Assembly: GCF_014207535.1 (NCBI RefSeq)
Contig: NZ_JACHGK010000037.1
Coordinates: 1-13,585, forward strand
DNA: 13,585 bases
From: Bacillus benzoevorans
Lineage (GTDB): Bacteria; Bacillota; Bacilli; Bacillales; Cytobacillaceae
Reading direction: 5' to 3'
The notes under the pieces: model-generated
What the model saw: the letters and a program-made list of their open reading frames with translations, nothing else
Database searches by the model: none
Told to the model about the DNA's origin: nothing
Translations under genes and position numbers: made by a program
Part shown: piece by piece, positions 5,227 to 12,323 of the stretch
Numbering within the stretch: position 1 is the stretch's first letter
How the letters are laid out: each line of letters starts with the position of its first letter

Positions 5227-7062
5227 ATGTATGTTCAGCGGATAAAGTATGTAGTACAGCATGGGGACTCGCTGCAGACAATTGCTGATAAGTTCAGCAC
5301 TTCGATAGAAAGTATTAAGGACGAAAACCGTTTAACAACCAATGTCATTTATATTGGACAGCAGCTGGCAATTCCCTCTGATGCTGAAAGAACAGTGTAT
5401 CGTGTACAGCCTGGAGACAGCCTGTATAAAATTGCGGCACAATTTGGCCTGTCTGTGGAAGAGCTAACAAGCATCAACGGACTGCGTAATAGCGGGCTCT
5501 ACGTCAGCCAGCAGCTTGTTATTCCGGAGGAAAGGAATGCTCAATATTATTATGTCCAGCCGGGAGATTCACTAAACACTCTTTCACAGCGCTTCGGAAT
5601 AACAGTTCAAAACATGAAAGACATAAATAACCTGCCTTCAAACATTATTTATATCGGACAAAGGCTGAAAATTTCTGACGATGAGATAAGACAAACTGAA
5701 TATGTCGTAAAAGCCGGAGATTCATTGTTCTCTATTGCGAGACGTTATAACACAACGGTTGAGAGCATTATAACCCTCAATCATTTAGAAAGTATGAATC
5801 TAACGCTCGGTCAGACACTGATCATACCAGTTTTTTCTGAAGTCATCGTCAATGTTGATTCGGCGAATATCCGGCAAAGACCGGGGGAGACCTTTCCAGT
5901 CATCGCCCAGATGGATCGAGGCGCAAGGCTGCCCTTATTAGGAGTTCAGGGAGACTGGTATAGGGTTGCTTTATTTAACGGCAATCCGGGATGGGTCACA
6001 AAAGCCGTGACAACACTGCATGCTTATGACGGCTCAAAGCCTATTATTGAAATCCTGGGCTACTATACATTAGAGGAAGGACCAACTTTACCGAGCTCCT
6101 ATCAATCATTTACTACAAATATCGCGCAAATATCACAAAACGGGCTGTTCCTATTTAGAATCAGCGGGGCTAATCCAACAACGATTGATAAGTTTGGTGA
6201 ATTTACCGATGCAGAGCTGCAGGAGGTAGTGAGGATCGGGCATAGGCATAATGTAAAAATGCTGGCCACTGTTCATAATCTTCTATACGATGAAGGAGTC
6301 GATTTTGCAAAACAAGTCATCCATCAGCTCGTTTCATCGCCGCAAAATATGCATGCCTTTGCCCTCAATTTAGTAAGACTGGTTGAGCGGTACAACTTAG
6401 ACGGTGTCGACATTGATATTGAAGATGTATTGGAAGAGGACCGCAATCGCTTGACCCAGCTTTACCGTGAGATTGGGCGTGTGTTTGATGAGAGAGGCTA
6501 TTTCTTCTCGACTGCCGTTCCATCAAAGACCGGACCGGCAGATCCAAGTGTTTTTGCCAAACCGTTTGATTATCCGAATCTTCATCAGCCAACCGATCAA
6601 TTTGTTGTCATGCTATATAATGAGCATGGATGGCCGGGAAGCGGTCCCGGACCAGTAGTATCCATCGGACGGATGGAAAAGGTCTTACGTTATGCCATGA
6701 CGATCATGCCAAAAGAAAAAATTGTAGCGGCTGTTTCGGTATTCGGCTTTGATTTTGACCTTAAAACAGGCCGTGCCGCTTATGTAACTTATGATCGCGC
6801 CGTCGCGTTAGCGAAGCAGTATAATCAACAAATAACCTTTGATCAGGAAACACAGACTCCGATGTTTTCCTATACAAATGCCCAAGGGGTGAAACATGAG
6901 GTTTGGTTTGAAAATCGTGCAAGTATCCTGGCAAAGGCACAGCTGGCGAACCGCTTAGGCATCAGAGGCTTAGCTCTTTGGAGGCTGGGGCTGGAAGACA
7001 AAGCGATGTGGACCATGCTTCGTGATGACGTTGTAGTTAGAAAACATGGACTCGAAACATAA
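5227..7062 (+). CDS. yaaH: YaaH/SleL-type spore cortex-lytic N-acetylglucosaminidase with four LysM and one SH3b domain
   Basis: 611 residues. Four LysM cell-wall-binding repeats lie at about 6-50, 56-100, 106-150 and 157-201, each with a (Q/K)xGDSL motif. A bacterial SH3 domain follows (about 205-265, ANIRQRPGE...GDWYRVA...GWVTKA), then a glycoside hydrolase family 18 domain (about 273-605). The catalytic signature DGVDIDIE is at 392-399, with E399 the expected proton donor. B. subtilis YaaH and B. cereus SleL are about 430 residues with two LysM, so this protein has two extra LysM plus an SH3b. SleL enzymes degrade cortex muropeptides in germination. No signal peptide is seen, as expected for a mother-cell protein assembled into the coat. 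GGGAGG precedes the ATG; the gene is monocistronic with its own terminator. Confidence 0.92.
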   Translation: MYVQRIKYVVQHGDSLQTIADKFSTSIESIKDENRLTTNVIYIGQQLAIPSDAERTVYRVQPGDSLYKIAAQFGLSVEELTSINGLRNSGLYVSQQLVIPEERNAQYYYVQPGDSLNTLSQRFGITVQNMKDINNLPSNIIYIGQRLKISDDEIRQTEYVVKAGDSLFSIARRYNTTVESIITLNHLESMNLTLGQTLIIPVFSEVIVNVDSANIRQRPGETFPVIAQMDRGARLPLLGVQGDWYRVALFNGNPGWVTKAVTTLHAYDGSKPIIEILGYYTLEEGPTLPSSYQSFTTNIAQISQNGLFLFRISGANPTTIDKFGEFTDAELQEVVRIGHRHNVKMLATVHNLLYDEGVDFAKQVIHQLVSSPQNMHAFALNLVRLVERYNLDGVDIDIEDVLEEDRNRLTQLYREIGRVFDERGYFFSTAVPSKTGPADPSVFAKPFDYPNLHQPTDQFVVMLYNEHGWPGSGPGPVVSIGRMEKVLRYAMTIMPKEKIVAAVSVFGFDFDLKTGRAAYVTYDRAVALAKQYNQQITFDQETQTPMFSYTNAQGVKHEVWFENRASILAKAQLANRLGIRGLALWRLGLEDKAMWTMLRDDVVVRKHGLET

Positions 7063-7070
7063 GAGATAGG

Positions 7071-7105
7071 AAACTGCAGACTTCTCGTTTGCAGTTTTTT
7101 TTTTT
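7071..7105 (+). terminator. Intrinsic terminator of yaaH
   Basis: AAACTGCA (7071-7078) pairs with TGCAGTTT (7090-7097) and the T-run continues to 7105. It lies 8 bp after the stop codon and faces the tRNA-Ser terminator. Confidence 0.9.
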
Positions 7106-7110
7106 ATAGC

Positions 7111-7141
7111 GAAAAAAAGCCGCTGCTATTGTTAGCAGCGG
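7111..7141 (-). terminator. Intrinsic terminator of the tRNA-Ser transcript
   Basis: On the minus strand CCGCTGCTA (7141-7133) pairs perfectly with TAGCAGCGG (7128-7120), loop ACAA, followed by C and seven T (7118-7112). It is 37 bp downstream of the tRNA 3' end. No gene for deoxynucleoside kinases (dck, dgk) follows, unlike in B. subtilis. Confidence 0.9.
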
Positions 7142-7178
7142 ATATATCTCCAATTTTATGCGCGGTAATATTTAATTA

Positions 7179-7271
7179 TGGAGGAGGTAGAGGGATTCGA
7201 ACCCCCGCGCGGTTTGACCCGCCTGTCGGTTTTCAAGACCGATCCCTTCAGCCGAACTTGGGTATACCTCC
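7179..7271 (-). tRNA. tRNA-Ser, anticodon UGA
   Basis: 93 nt with CCA encoded (7181-7179). Acceptor arms GGAGGTA and TACCTCC pair fully. The anticodon loop CTTGAAA gives UGA, reading UCA and other UCN codons. The long variable arm typical of serine tRNAs (GCGG/CCGC stem) and the T-arm GGGGGTTCGAATCCCTC are clear. The base before CCA (position 73) is T, whereas serine tRNAs usually have G there. The gene lies downstream of serS, as in B. subtilis, with its own promoter. Confidence 0.96.
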
Positions 7272-7287
7272 GTTTCAGACAATTAGT

Positions 7288-7316
7288 AATATAGCATGTA
7301 GAGAAATCAAAGTCAA
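7288..7316 (-). promoter_or_regulatory. Promoter of tRNA-Ser
   Basis: On the minus strand -35 TTGACT (7316-7311), 17 bases, -10 TATATT (7293-7288), about 17 bp before the tRNA. The -35 overlaps the outer end of the strong hairpin at 7315-7353. Confidence 0.82.
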
Positions 7317-7353
7317 TATTATTCCGGGGAAATTTCTCGCCCGGAATAATATT
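7315..7353 (-). other. Perfect 14-bp hairpin between serS and tRNA-Ser
   Basis: AATATTATTCCGGG (7315-7328) and CCCGGAATAATATT (7340-7353) are exact complements around an 11-base loop. Position, 42 bp after the serS stop, suggests the end of the serS transcript. Neither strand has a proper T-run after the stem, so it is not a standard intrinsic terminator. It could be an RNA-stabilising 3' end or a processing site. It is symmetric, so the strand given is that of serS. Confidence 0.6.
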
Positions 7354-7395
7354 GCAACAGTCGCTTATTATACCCTTAATAGAACAAAATAGGCA

Positions 7396-8679
7396 TTATT
7401 TATTAGCAGAAATTACTTCCCTATTTCCCATGTAAGGGCGAAGAACCTCTGGAATAACAACCGTTCCATCCTCTTGCTGATAATTTTCAAGGATGGCAGC
7501 CACTGTCCGGCCAATGGCCAGCCCGGAACCATTCAGTGTATGGACATGCTCCGGCTTCCCTTTCGGATCGCGGCGGAAGCGAATATTCGCCCTTCTTGCC
7601 TGGAATGCTTCGAAGTTACTGCAAGAAGAAATTTCACGATAGTTATCATAGCTTGGCATCCATACCTCGATGTCATACTTCTTCGCTGCTGTAAAACCAA
7701 GGTCTCCTGTACACATGCTTAGCACACGGTAAGGCAGTTTCAAAAGCTGAAGGACCTTTTCAGCATGTCCAGTTAAAATTTCCAACTGCTCATAAGAATC
7801 CTCCGGCTTCGTAAATTTCACTAATTCCACCTTGTTAAATTGATGCTGGCGAATCAAGCCCCTTGTATCCCTTCCGGCAGAACCGGCCTCAGAGCGGAAG
7901 CAGGCGCTAAATGCTGCATAGCTGATTGGCAGATCGTCTCCGCTTAAGATTTCATCACGGTGATAGTTTGTCACTGGTACCTCAGCTGTCGGAATTAGGA
8001 AGTAGTCTTTCTCTTCCACCAAGAAGGCATCTTCTTCAAATTTCGGCAGTTGTCCTGTACCTATCATACTGGCACGATTCACCATGTACGGTGGCAATAC
8101 CTCTACATAGCCGTGTTCTTCCGTATGAAGATCAAGCATGAAACTATACAAAGCTCTTTCCAATCTTGCCCCTAGGCCTTTATAAAAAACAAATCGGCTT
8201 CCTGTTACCTTTCCAGCACGTTCAAAATCAATAATATCCAAGTTTGTGGCCACATCCCAATGCGGCTTATATTCAAAAGCGAATTGTGTCTTTTCTCCCC
8301 AATGTCTAATCGGTACATTTTCATCCTCTGTATCACCTACAGGTACACTTTCATGAGGAATATTCGGAATCCCGAGCAGAATCTGCTCCAGCGCTGTTTC
8401 AACTGTTTTAAGCTCTTCATCCAGCACTTTAATTTTATCACCGACCTCACGCATTTCCACAATTAATTGTTCGGCATCCTGCTTTTCGCGCTTCAATGCT
8501 GCTACCTGCTGTGAAACTTCATTCCGCTTACTTTTTAATTGTTCAGCTTCAACAATTAATTCACGGCGTTTTACATCAAGTTCTTCAAAATGATCCAGTT
8601 CAGATAAATCTTCCCCGCGGTGCTGCAATCGGTTTTTTACTTCCTCTAAATTCGCGCGTAAAAATTTAATATCAAGCAT
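7396..8679 (-). CDS. serS: Seryl-tRNA synthetase
   Basis: 427 residues (about 425 in B. subtilis). This class II synthetase charges all serine tRNAs with serine. The N-terminal antiparallel coiled-coil arm (about 28-105), which holds the long variable arm of tRNA-Ser, is clear from its Glu/Lys/Leu heptads. The catalytic core carries the serine-binding TAE (231-233), class II motif 2 from FRSEAGSAGRDT (261-272) and motif 3 GLAIGRT (386-392). The ATG at 8679 has AAGGAGGAA nine bases upstream. Expression is under a serine T-box in the 380-bp leader. pdxS and pdxT, which precede serS in B. subtilis, are absent. Confidence 0.97.
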   Translation of the reverse strand: MLDIKFLRANLEEVKNRLQHRGEDLSELDHFEELDVKRRELIVEAEQLKSKRNEVSQQVAALKREKQDAEQLIVEMREVGDKIKVLDEELKTVETALEQILLGIPNIPHESVPVGDTEDENVPIRHWGEKTQFAFEYKPHWDVATNLDIIDFERAGKVTGSRFVFYKGLGARLERALYSFMLDLHTEEHGYVEVLPPYMVNRASMIGTGQLPKFEEDAFLVEEKDYFLIPTAEVPVTNYHRDEILSGDDLPISYAAFSACFRSEAGSAGRDTRGLIRQHQFNKVELVKFTKPEDSYEQLEILTGHAEKVLQLLKLPYRVLSMCTGDLGFTAAKKYDIEVWMPSYDNYREISSCSNFEAFQARRANIRFRRDPKGKPEHVHTLNGSGLAIGRTVAAILENYQQEDGTVVIPEVLRPYMGNREVISANK

Positions 8680-8760
8680 TTTAAAGTTCCTCCTTATTTT
8701 ATCCTTTTATGAAAAGCATAGATGATCTATGCAAACCGTCCGAGCGGCTTCGTAGAAAAC

Positions 8761-9005
8761 AAAAAACCCCCGTCCCCTAAAAAGGGACGAGAGTTACCCG
8801 CGTTGCCACCCTAGTTGAAGGCAAGAGCCTTCCACCTTAAAAACGATAACGGTTTTACCCGAAAGTATATACTAGCCATCATTGGCATTCCATACTCTGC
8901 TCAAGGATGGATTCACAAGTGTTATCCACCGGTTCACACCAACCACCGGCTCTCTAAAGAACAACGATCCTGCTACTATTTCCTCTCATTGCTTTTTACT
9001 ATAGG
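8761..9005 (-). promoter_or_regulatory. T-box riboswitch of serS (serine specifier UCC)
   Basis: On the minus strand the leader carries a T-box sequence AGGGTGGCAACGCGGG (8812-8797) and then an intrinsic terminator: CGTCCC (8789-8784) with GGGACG (8776-8771), ending in six T (8766-8761). In Stem I, an AGTA on the 5' side and GAA (8914-8912) on the 3' side match the specifier-loop S-turn, and the next triplet is TCC (8911-8909) followed by A, a serine codon. The bulge TGGC (8808-8805) would pair with an uncharged tRNA ending GCCA. Uncharged tRNA-Ser would then stabilise the antiterminator and allow serS transcription. The outer end of Stem I is approximate. Confidence 0.93.
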
Positions 9006-9028
9006 AAATTTCATTCATTACTTTATTT

Positions 9029-9056
9029 ATTATCATTTTACAACAGGTTTATGCAA
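9029..9056 (-). promoter_or_regulatory. Weak candidate promoter of the serS leader
   Basis: On the minus strand TTGCAT (9056-9051), 16 bases, then GATAAT (9034-9029). It lies in the 80-bp gap between dacA and the T-box, in which no clear dacA terminator is seen, so readthrough from dacA into the T-box leader is also possible. Confidence 0.4.
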
Positions 9057-9084
9057 AACTCCACTTTTAAGAGGAAAATTTACA

Positions 9085-10437
9085 TTAAAACCAGCCTTTG
9101 ACTGTAGATGAAATGCCGTTCCATATATCAGCAAAGAATCCGCCGATTCCTCTCATTGCAAGAACAAACCAGTTGGCTCTTTCGACATCCTCAGCGGCAA
9201 CCAAATCTACTTTTACAGTATCTTTCGCATCAAGGAATTGGATGTCCGCTCCATCTTTTGCTGCAACAGTGATATAGCCGACCTTGTCTCCTTTTTTAAC
9301 TGGAGCTGTCAGCTCACCGTCTTCATTTAAAAGTTTCTTATCAATAATAACCTTTGTTTTGTAGTTTTGCTTTTCGCCGTTCTTTACAACAAGGTCTAGT
9401 GCATCTTTTGTATAAATTTTCACTTCTTTGTCTTTCCCTTTTACGACAGGAAGTGTTTCATAGTTTTTCACCTGTGCATGCTTCTTAACAACTTCCTTAG
9501 TTGAGAAATTGGAGAAAGCATAGTTAAACATTTTCTTTGTTTCATCAAATCTTGATTTATATGTACCTTCTGCTCCTCCTTCACCTTTTGCATTCATCAC
9601 GACTGTAATATAACGGTCGCCGTTGCGTTTTGCAGTACCAGTAAAGCAGTAGCCGGCAAAATCAGTTGTACCCGTTTTTAATCCGTCCACTCCATCATAT
9701 TTAAAAACAAGCCCTGGGAGCATCCAGTTCCAGTTTTCCATATTGATTTCATCATCCGTACCTTCTCTAAACTTCTTTTTCGGAATCGAAGTTGTGTTCA
9801 GCACTTCCGGATAATCTTTTAATAGATGATAGGCAAGTTTGGCCGTAGCACGTGCAGACATGATATTTTCTTCTTCAGGATCTCCAGCCACATGCATGCC
9901 CTTTAAGTCATGGTTATTTAAACCAGTTGCGTTGACGAACTTATAATCCTTTAAGCCAAGTTCTTCTGCCTTTTGATTCATCATTTTAACAAAGCTTGAT
10001 TCCGAACCGGCAATCGTTTCAGCAATCGCAATAGTTGCCCCGTTTGCGGAATAAATCGTCATCGCCTCAAACAATTCCTTAATGGAATAAGTACCATCAG
10101 CCCTTAATGGCACATTTGACAGATCGCGATCCTGAGAAATCTTATAGACATAGTCACTTACCGCATATTCCTGATCCCATTTCACTCTTCCTTCTTTTAT
10201 CGCTTCAAGAAGGAGATATTCTGTCATCATTTTAGTCATACTGGCAATTCCCAGTACCTCGTCAGGATTTTTGGCATAAAGTACTTTTCCCGTTTCAGCA
10301 TCCACCAAAATAGCAGCACTTGCGTTGACATTTAAAACATCCTCGGCATTTGCTTTAGGTAACACTGGGAAAAGATTAAGAAGTAGAATTAACGCTAACA
10401 ATCCGGCTATCTTTTTACGAGAAAAATATTTTTTCAA
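9085..10437 (-). CDS. dacA: D-alanyl-D-alanine carboxypeptidase (PBP5 type)
   Basis: 450 residues from a TTG start at 10437 (443 in B. subtilis DacA). I chose this TTG, not the in-frame ATG at 10536: GGAGGG lies exactly eight bases before it, the protein then begins with a clean signal peptide (about 1-31, ending AKANA-like PKANA), and the upstream 33 codons are repeat DNA. The enzyme trims the terminal D-Ala from peptidoglycan pentapeptides outside the membrane. Serine-peptidase motifs: SMTK (66-69, nucleophile S66), SAN (129-131), KTG (253-255). A PBP5 C-terminal beta domain (about 295-390) precedes an amphipathic membrane-anchoring helix (418-450). A 200-nt leader with repeat copy B precedes it. 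Confidence 0.96.
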   Translation of the reverse strand: MKKYFSRKKIAGLLALILLLNLFPVLPKANAEDVLNVNASAAILVDAETGKVLYAKNPDEVLGIASMTKMMTEYLLLEAIKEGRVKWDQEYAVSDYVYKISQDRDLSNVPLRADGTYSIKELFEAMTIYSANGATIAIAETIAGSESSFVKMMNQKAEELGLKDYKFVNATGLNNHDLKGMHVAGDPEEENIMSARATAKLAYHLLKDYPEVLNTTSIPKKKFREGTDDEINMENWNWMLPGLVFKYDGVDGLKTGTTDFAGYCFTGTAKRNGDRYITVVMNAKGEGGAEGTYKSRFDETKKMFNYAFSNFSTKEVVKKHAQVKNYETLPVVKGKDKEVKIYTKDALDLVVKNGEKQNYKTKVIIDKKLLNEDGELTAPVKKGDKVGYITVAAKDGADIQFLDAKDTVKVDLVAAEDVERANWFVLAMRGIGGFFADIWNGISSTVKGWF

Positions 10438-10458
10438 TGTGAAAACCCTCCAACTACT

Positions 10459-10650
10459 AATCAAATGCGCCTTGGCGTATTTGCGCCCGATTTTTTCAAG
10501 CTTGCTTGAAAAATTTCCTTTTAAAAATCGAGGCATCCGCCGGAGGCTTTAACTTTATTCAGCATGGGCTTAAACCCGAGCTGGAGTCGTGAACTTATTG
10601 CATTCATTCCACCACTAATCGAAGTAACGACTTCTGCTGAATTAAGTTAA
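10459..10650 (-). repeat. Interspersed structured repeat, copy B (192 bp), in the dacA leader
   Basis: Second copy of the element at 987-1236, same orientation. The terminal inverted repeat is TTAACTTTATTCAGC (10549-10563) with GCTGAATTAAGTTAA (10636-10650), one mismatch in 15. The core AGGCATCCGCCGGAGGC (10531-10547) is identical to copy A. The centre is short: a simple TTTTTTCAAGC/GCTTGAAAAA hairpin (10491-10515) replaces about 60 bp present in copy A. The left end repeats the AATCAAAT and (T)GCGCC/GGCG(T) hairpin and stops eight bases before the dacA ribosome site. The proposed dacA promoter lies just outside the right end, so the whole element would be in the message. Confidence 0.82.
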
Positions 10651-10658
10651 CCTTCGTT

Positions 10659-10667
10659 ATTTTATCA
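10659..10667 (-). promoter_or_regulatory. Candidate extended -10 promoter of dacA
   Basis: On the minus strand TG (10667-10666), one base, TAAAAT (10664-10659); no good -35 is present. It is the best match in the stretch between the guaB terminator and the repeat, and implies a leader of about 215 nt that contains the whole repeat. Confidence 0.45.
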
Positions 10668-10740
10668 TAAGTACCATTGAAAAAACAGATACTGACATCT
10701 CCAAATTTCACTTTCGGCAAATTCCAACTTAGCCTGGCAA

Positions 10741-10773
10741 AAAATAAAAAGCAGGGAGGATTGATCCCTGCTT
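10741..10773 (-). terminator. Intrinsic terminator of guaB
   Basis: On the minus strand AAGCAGGG (10773-10766) pairs with CCCTGCTT (10756-10749), followed by a T-rich tail (10750-10741). It begins 7 bp after the guaB stop and separates guaB from dacA. Confidence 0.92.
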
Positions 10774-10779
10774 AAATTA

Positions 10780-12246
10780 TTACTGTAATGAGTAGTTTGG
10801 TGCTTCTTTTGTAATTTGTACGTCATGTGGATGGCTCTCTCTTAAACCTGCACCCGTCATGCGGATAAATTGGCTGTTTTCTCTTAATGCCTCTAAATCT
10901 TTTGCTCCGCAGTAACCCATTCCGGCACGCAGTCCGCCAACAAGCTGATAAATCGTATCAGCAAGAGGTCCTTTATATGGCAGACGTCCTTCAATACCTT
11001 CCGGCACGAATTTTTTTGTATCCTCTTGGAAGTATCGGTCACCTGAACCCTTTTCCATAGCGGATACAGATCCCATGCCGCGATATACTTTAAAACGGCG
11101 TCCTTGGAAAATTTCCGTTTCTCCGGGACTTTCCGATACACCGGCAAGTAAAGAGCCAAGCATAACGGCATGTCCGCCAGATGCAAGAGCCTTCACGATA
11201 TCTCCTGAATATTTAATACCGCCGTCAGCGATAATCGCCTTACCAAGCTTTCTAGCCTCCGTAGCACAATCATAAATAGCTGTGATCTGCGGCACGCCGA
11301 CACCAGCAACGACACGTGTTGTACAGATAGAACCAGGTCCAATCCCAACTTTCACAACGTCTGCTCCTGCCTCAAATAATGCCCTTGTTGCTTCACCTGT
11401 TGCCACGTTACCCGCAATGATTGCCAATTCAGGATAAGCCGCACGGATGTCTTTAATCGTATCTAGGACACCTTTAGAATGTCCATGAGCGGTATCAATA
11501 ACTACGACATCGACGCCCGCTTTAACTAATGCCTCTAAACGCGGCAGTGTATCCTTGGAAACGCCGACAGCTGCGCCAACTAATAACCGTCCCTGCTGAT
11601 CCTTAGCTGAATTTGGAAATTCAATAACCTTTTCAATATCTTTAATTGTAATTAATCCTTTTAATACGCCGTCATCATTGACTAGTGGGAGCTTTTCAAT
11701 TTTGTACTTTTGCAGAATTTTCTCTGCATCTTCTAAAGTAGTTCCGACTGGTGCTGTTACTAGGTTGTCTTTTGTCATTACGTCTGAAATTTTGATTGAG
11801 TAATCCTGAATAAAGCGGAGATCACGGTTTGTGAGAATACCGACAAGTTTCTTTTCTTCTAAATTATTTACAATAGGCACTCCTGAGATACGATATTTAC
11901 TCATTAAGTGCTCTGCATCAAATACCTGTTGATCAGGTGTAAGGAAGAAAGGATTTGTAATAACGCCGGATTCTGAACGTTTTACTTTGTCTACCTGCTC
12001 CGCCTGCTGTTCAATTGTCATATTCTTATGAATAATACCAATTCCGCCTTGACGAGCCATGGCAATCGCCATTTCCGCTTCTGTAACTGTGTCCATTCCT
12101 GCACTAACGACTGGAATATTCAACTTAATCTTATCTGTCAATTGAACCTTTAAACTTACATCTCTTGGAAGCACTTCAGACTTTGCCGGGATTAACAAAA
12201 CATCATCAAATGTTAATCCTTCCTTCGAAAACTTACTTTCCCACAT
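10780..12246 (-). CDS. guaB: Inosine-5'-monophosphate dehydrogenase
   Basis: 488 residues, equal to B. subtilis GuaB. It oxidises IMP to XMP with NAD+, the committed step to GTP. The (beta/alpha)8 core is interrupted by a pair of CBS domains (about 95-150 and 155-213), which bind purine nucleotides and modulate activity. The active-site loop GIGPGSICTTR places the nucleophile at C308; the IMP-binding DGG is 341-343, and the flap region runs through about 395-421 (GIEGR). I use the ATG at 12246, not the upstream ATG at 12267: AGGAGGT is eight bases before it and the protein then matches the family start MWESKFSKEGLTFDDVLL. It is monocistronic with promoter and terminator, divergent from yaaC. 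No purine riboswitch is seen in the short leader. Confidence 0.97.
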   Translation of the reverse strand: MWESKFSKEGLTFDDVLLIPAKSEVLPRDVSLKVQLTDKIKLNIPVVSAGMDTVTEAEMAIAMARQGGIGIIHKNMTIEQQAEQVDKVKRSESGVITNPFFLTPDQQVFDAEHLMSKYRISGVPIVNNLEEKKLVGILTNRDLRFIQDYSIKISDVMTKDNLVTAPVGTTLEDAEKILQKYKIEKLPLVNDDGVLKGLITIKDIEKVIEFPNSAKDQQGRLLVGAAVGVSKDTLPRLEALVKAGVDVVVIDTAHGHSKGVLDTIKDIRAAYPELAIIAGNVATGEATRALFEAGADVVKVGIGPGSICTTRVVAGVGVPQITAIYDCATEARKLGKAIIADGGIKYSGDIVKALASGGHAVMLGSLLAGVSESPGETEIFQGRRFKVYRGMGSVSAMEKGSGDRYFQEDTKKFVPEGIEGRLPYKGPLADTIYQLVGGLRAGMGYCGAKDLEALRENSQFIRMTGAGLRESHPHDVQITKEAPNYSLQ

Positions 12247-12282
12247 AAAAAAAGACCTCCTGCACACGAAAATATTATTAGT

Positions 12283-12311
12283 AGGTTATCAATTGGATAA
12301 AATACTGTCAA
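12283..12311 (-). promoter_or_regulatory. Sigma-A promoter of guaB, overlapping the yaaC ribosome site
   Basis: On the minus strand a consensus -35 TTGACA (12311-12306), 17 bases, then -10 TAACCT (12288-12283) with a TG one base upstream of it. The -10 is weak, the -35 and the extension strong. The -35 shares bases with the Shine-Dalgarno sequence AAGGAAAG of yaaC (12310-12317) on the other strand. Confidence 0.65.
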
Positions 12312-12323
12312 GGAAAGAACATT

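Noticed and set aside
6365..6658. Two overlapping frames opposite or offset within yaaH
   Set aside because: Shadows of the GH18 coding sequence, which is intact through its catalytic motif; no independent ribosome sites.
7129..7392. Open frame of 87 codons on the plus strand
   Set aside because: It spans tRNA-Ser in antisense, its promoter and the hairpin; no ribosome site.
8895..8903. AGC triplet in Stem I of the serS T-box as specifier
   Set aside because: AGC is also a serine codon, but it lies several bases beyond the GAA S-turn; the triplet directly after GAA and followed by a purine is UCC. A full fold could still reverse this.
10438..10536. N-terminal extension of DacA from the ATG at 10536
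   Set aside because: These 33 codons are repeat sequence, there is no ribosome site before that ATG, and the TTG at 10437 has a perfectly placed GGAGGG and yields a normal signal peptide.
10325..10552. Open frame on the plus strand across the dacA start and repeat copy B
   Set aside because: Antisense to the dacA signal peptide and repeat DNA; no ribosome site or family match.
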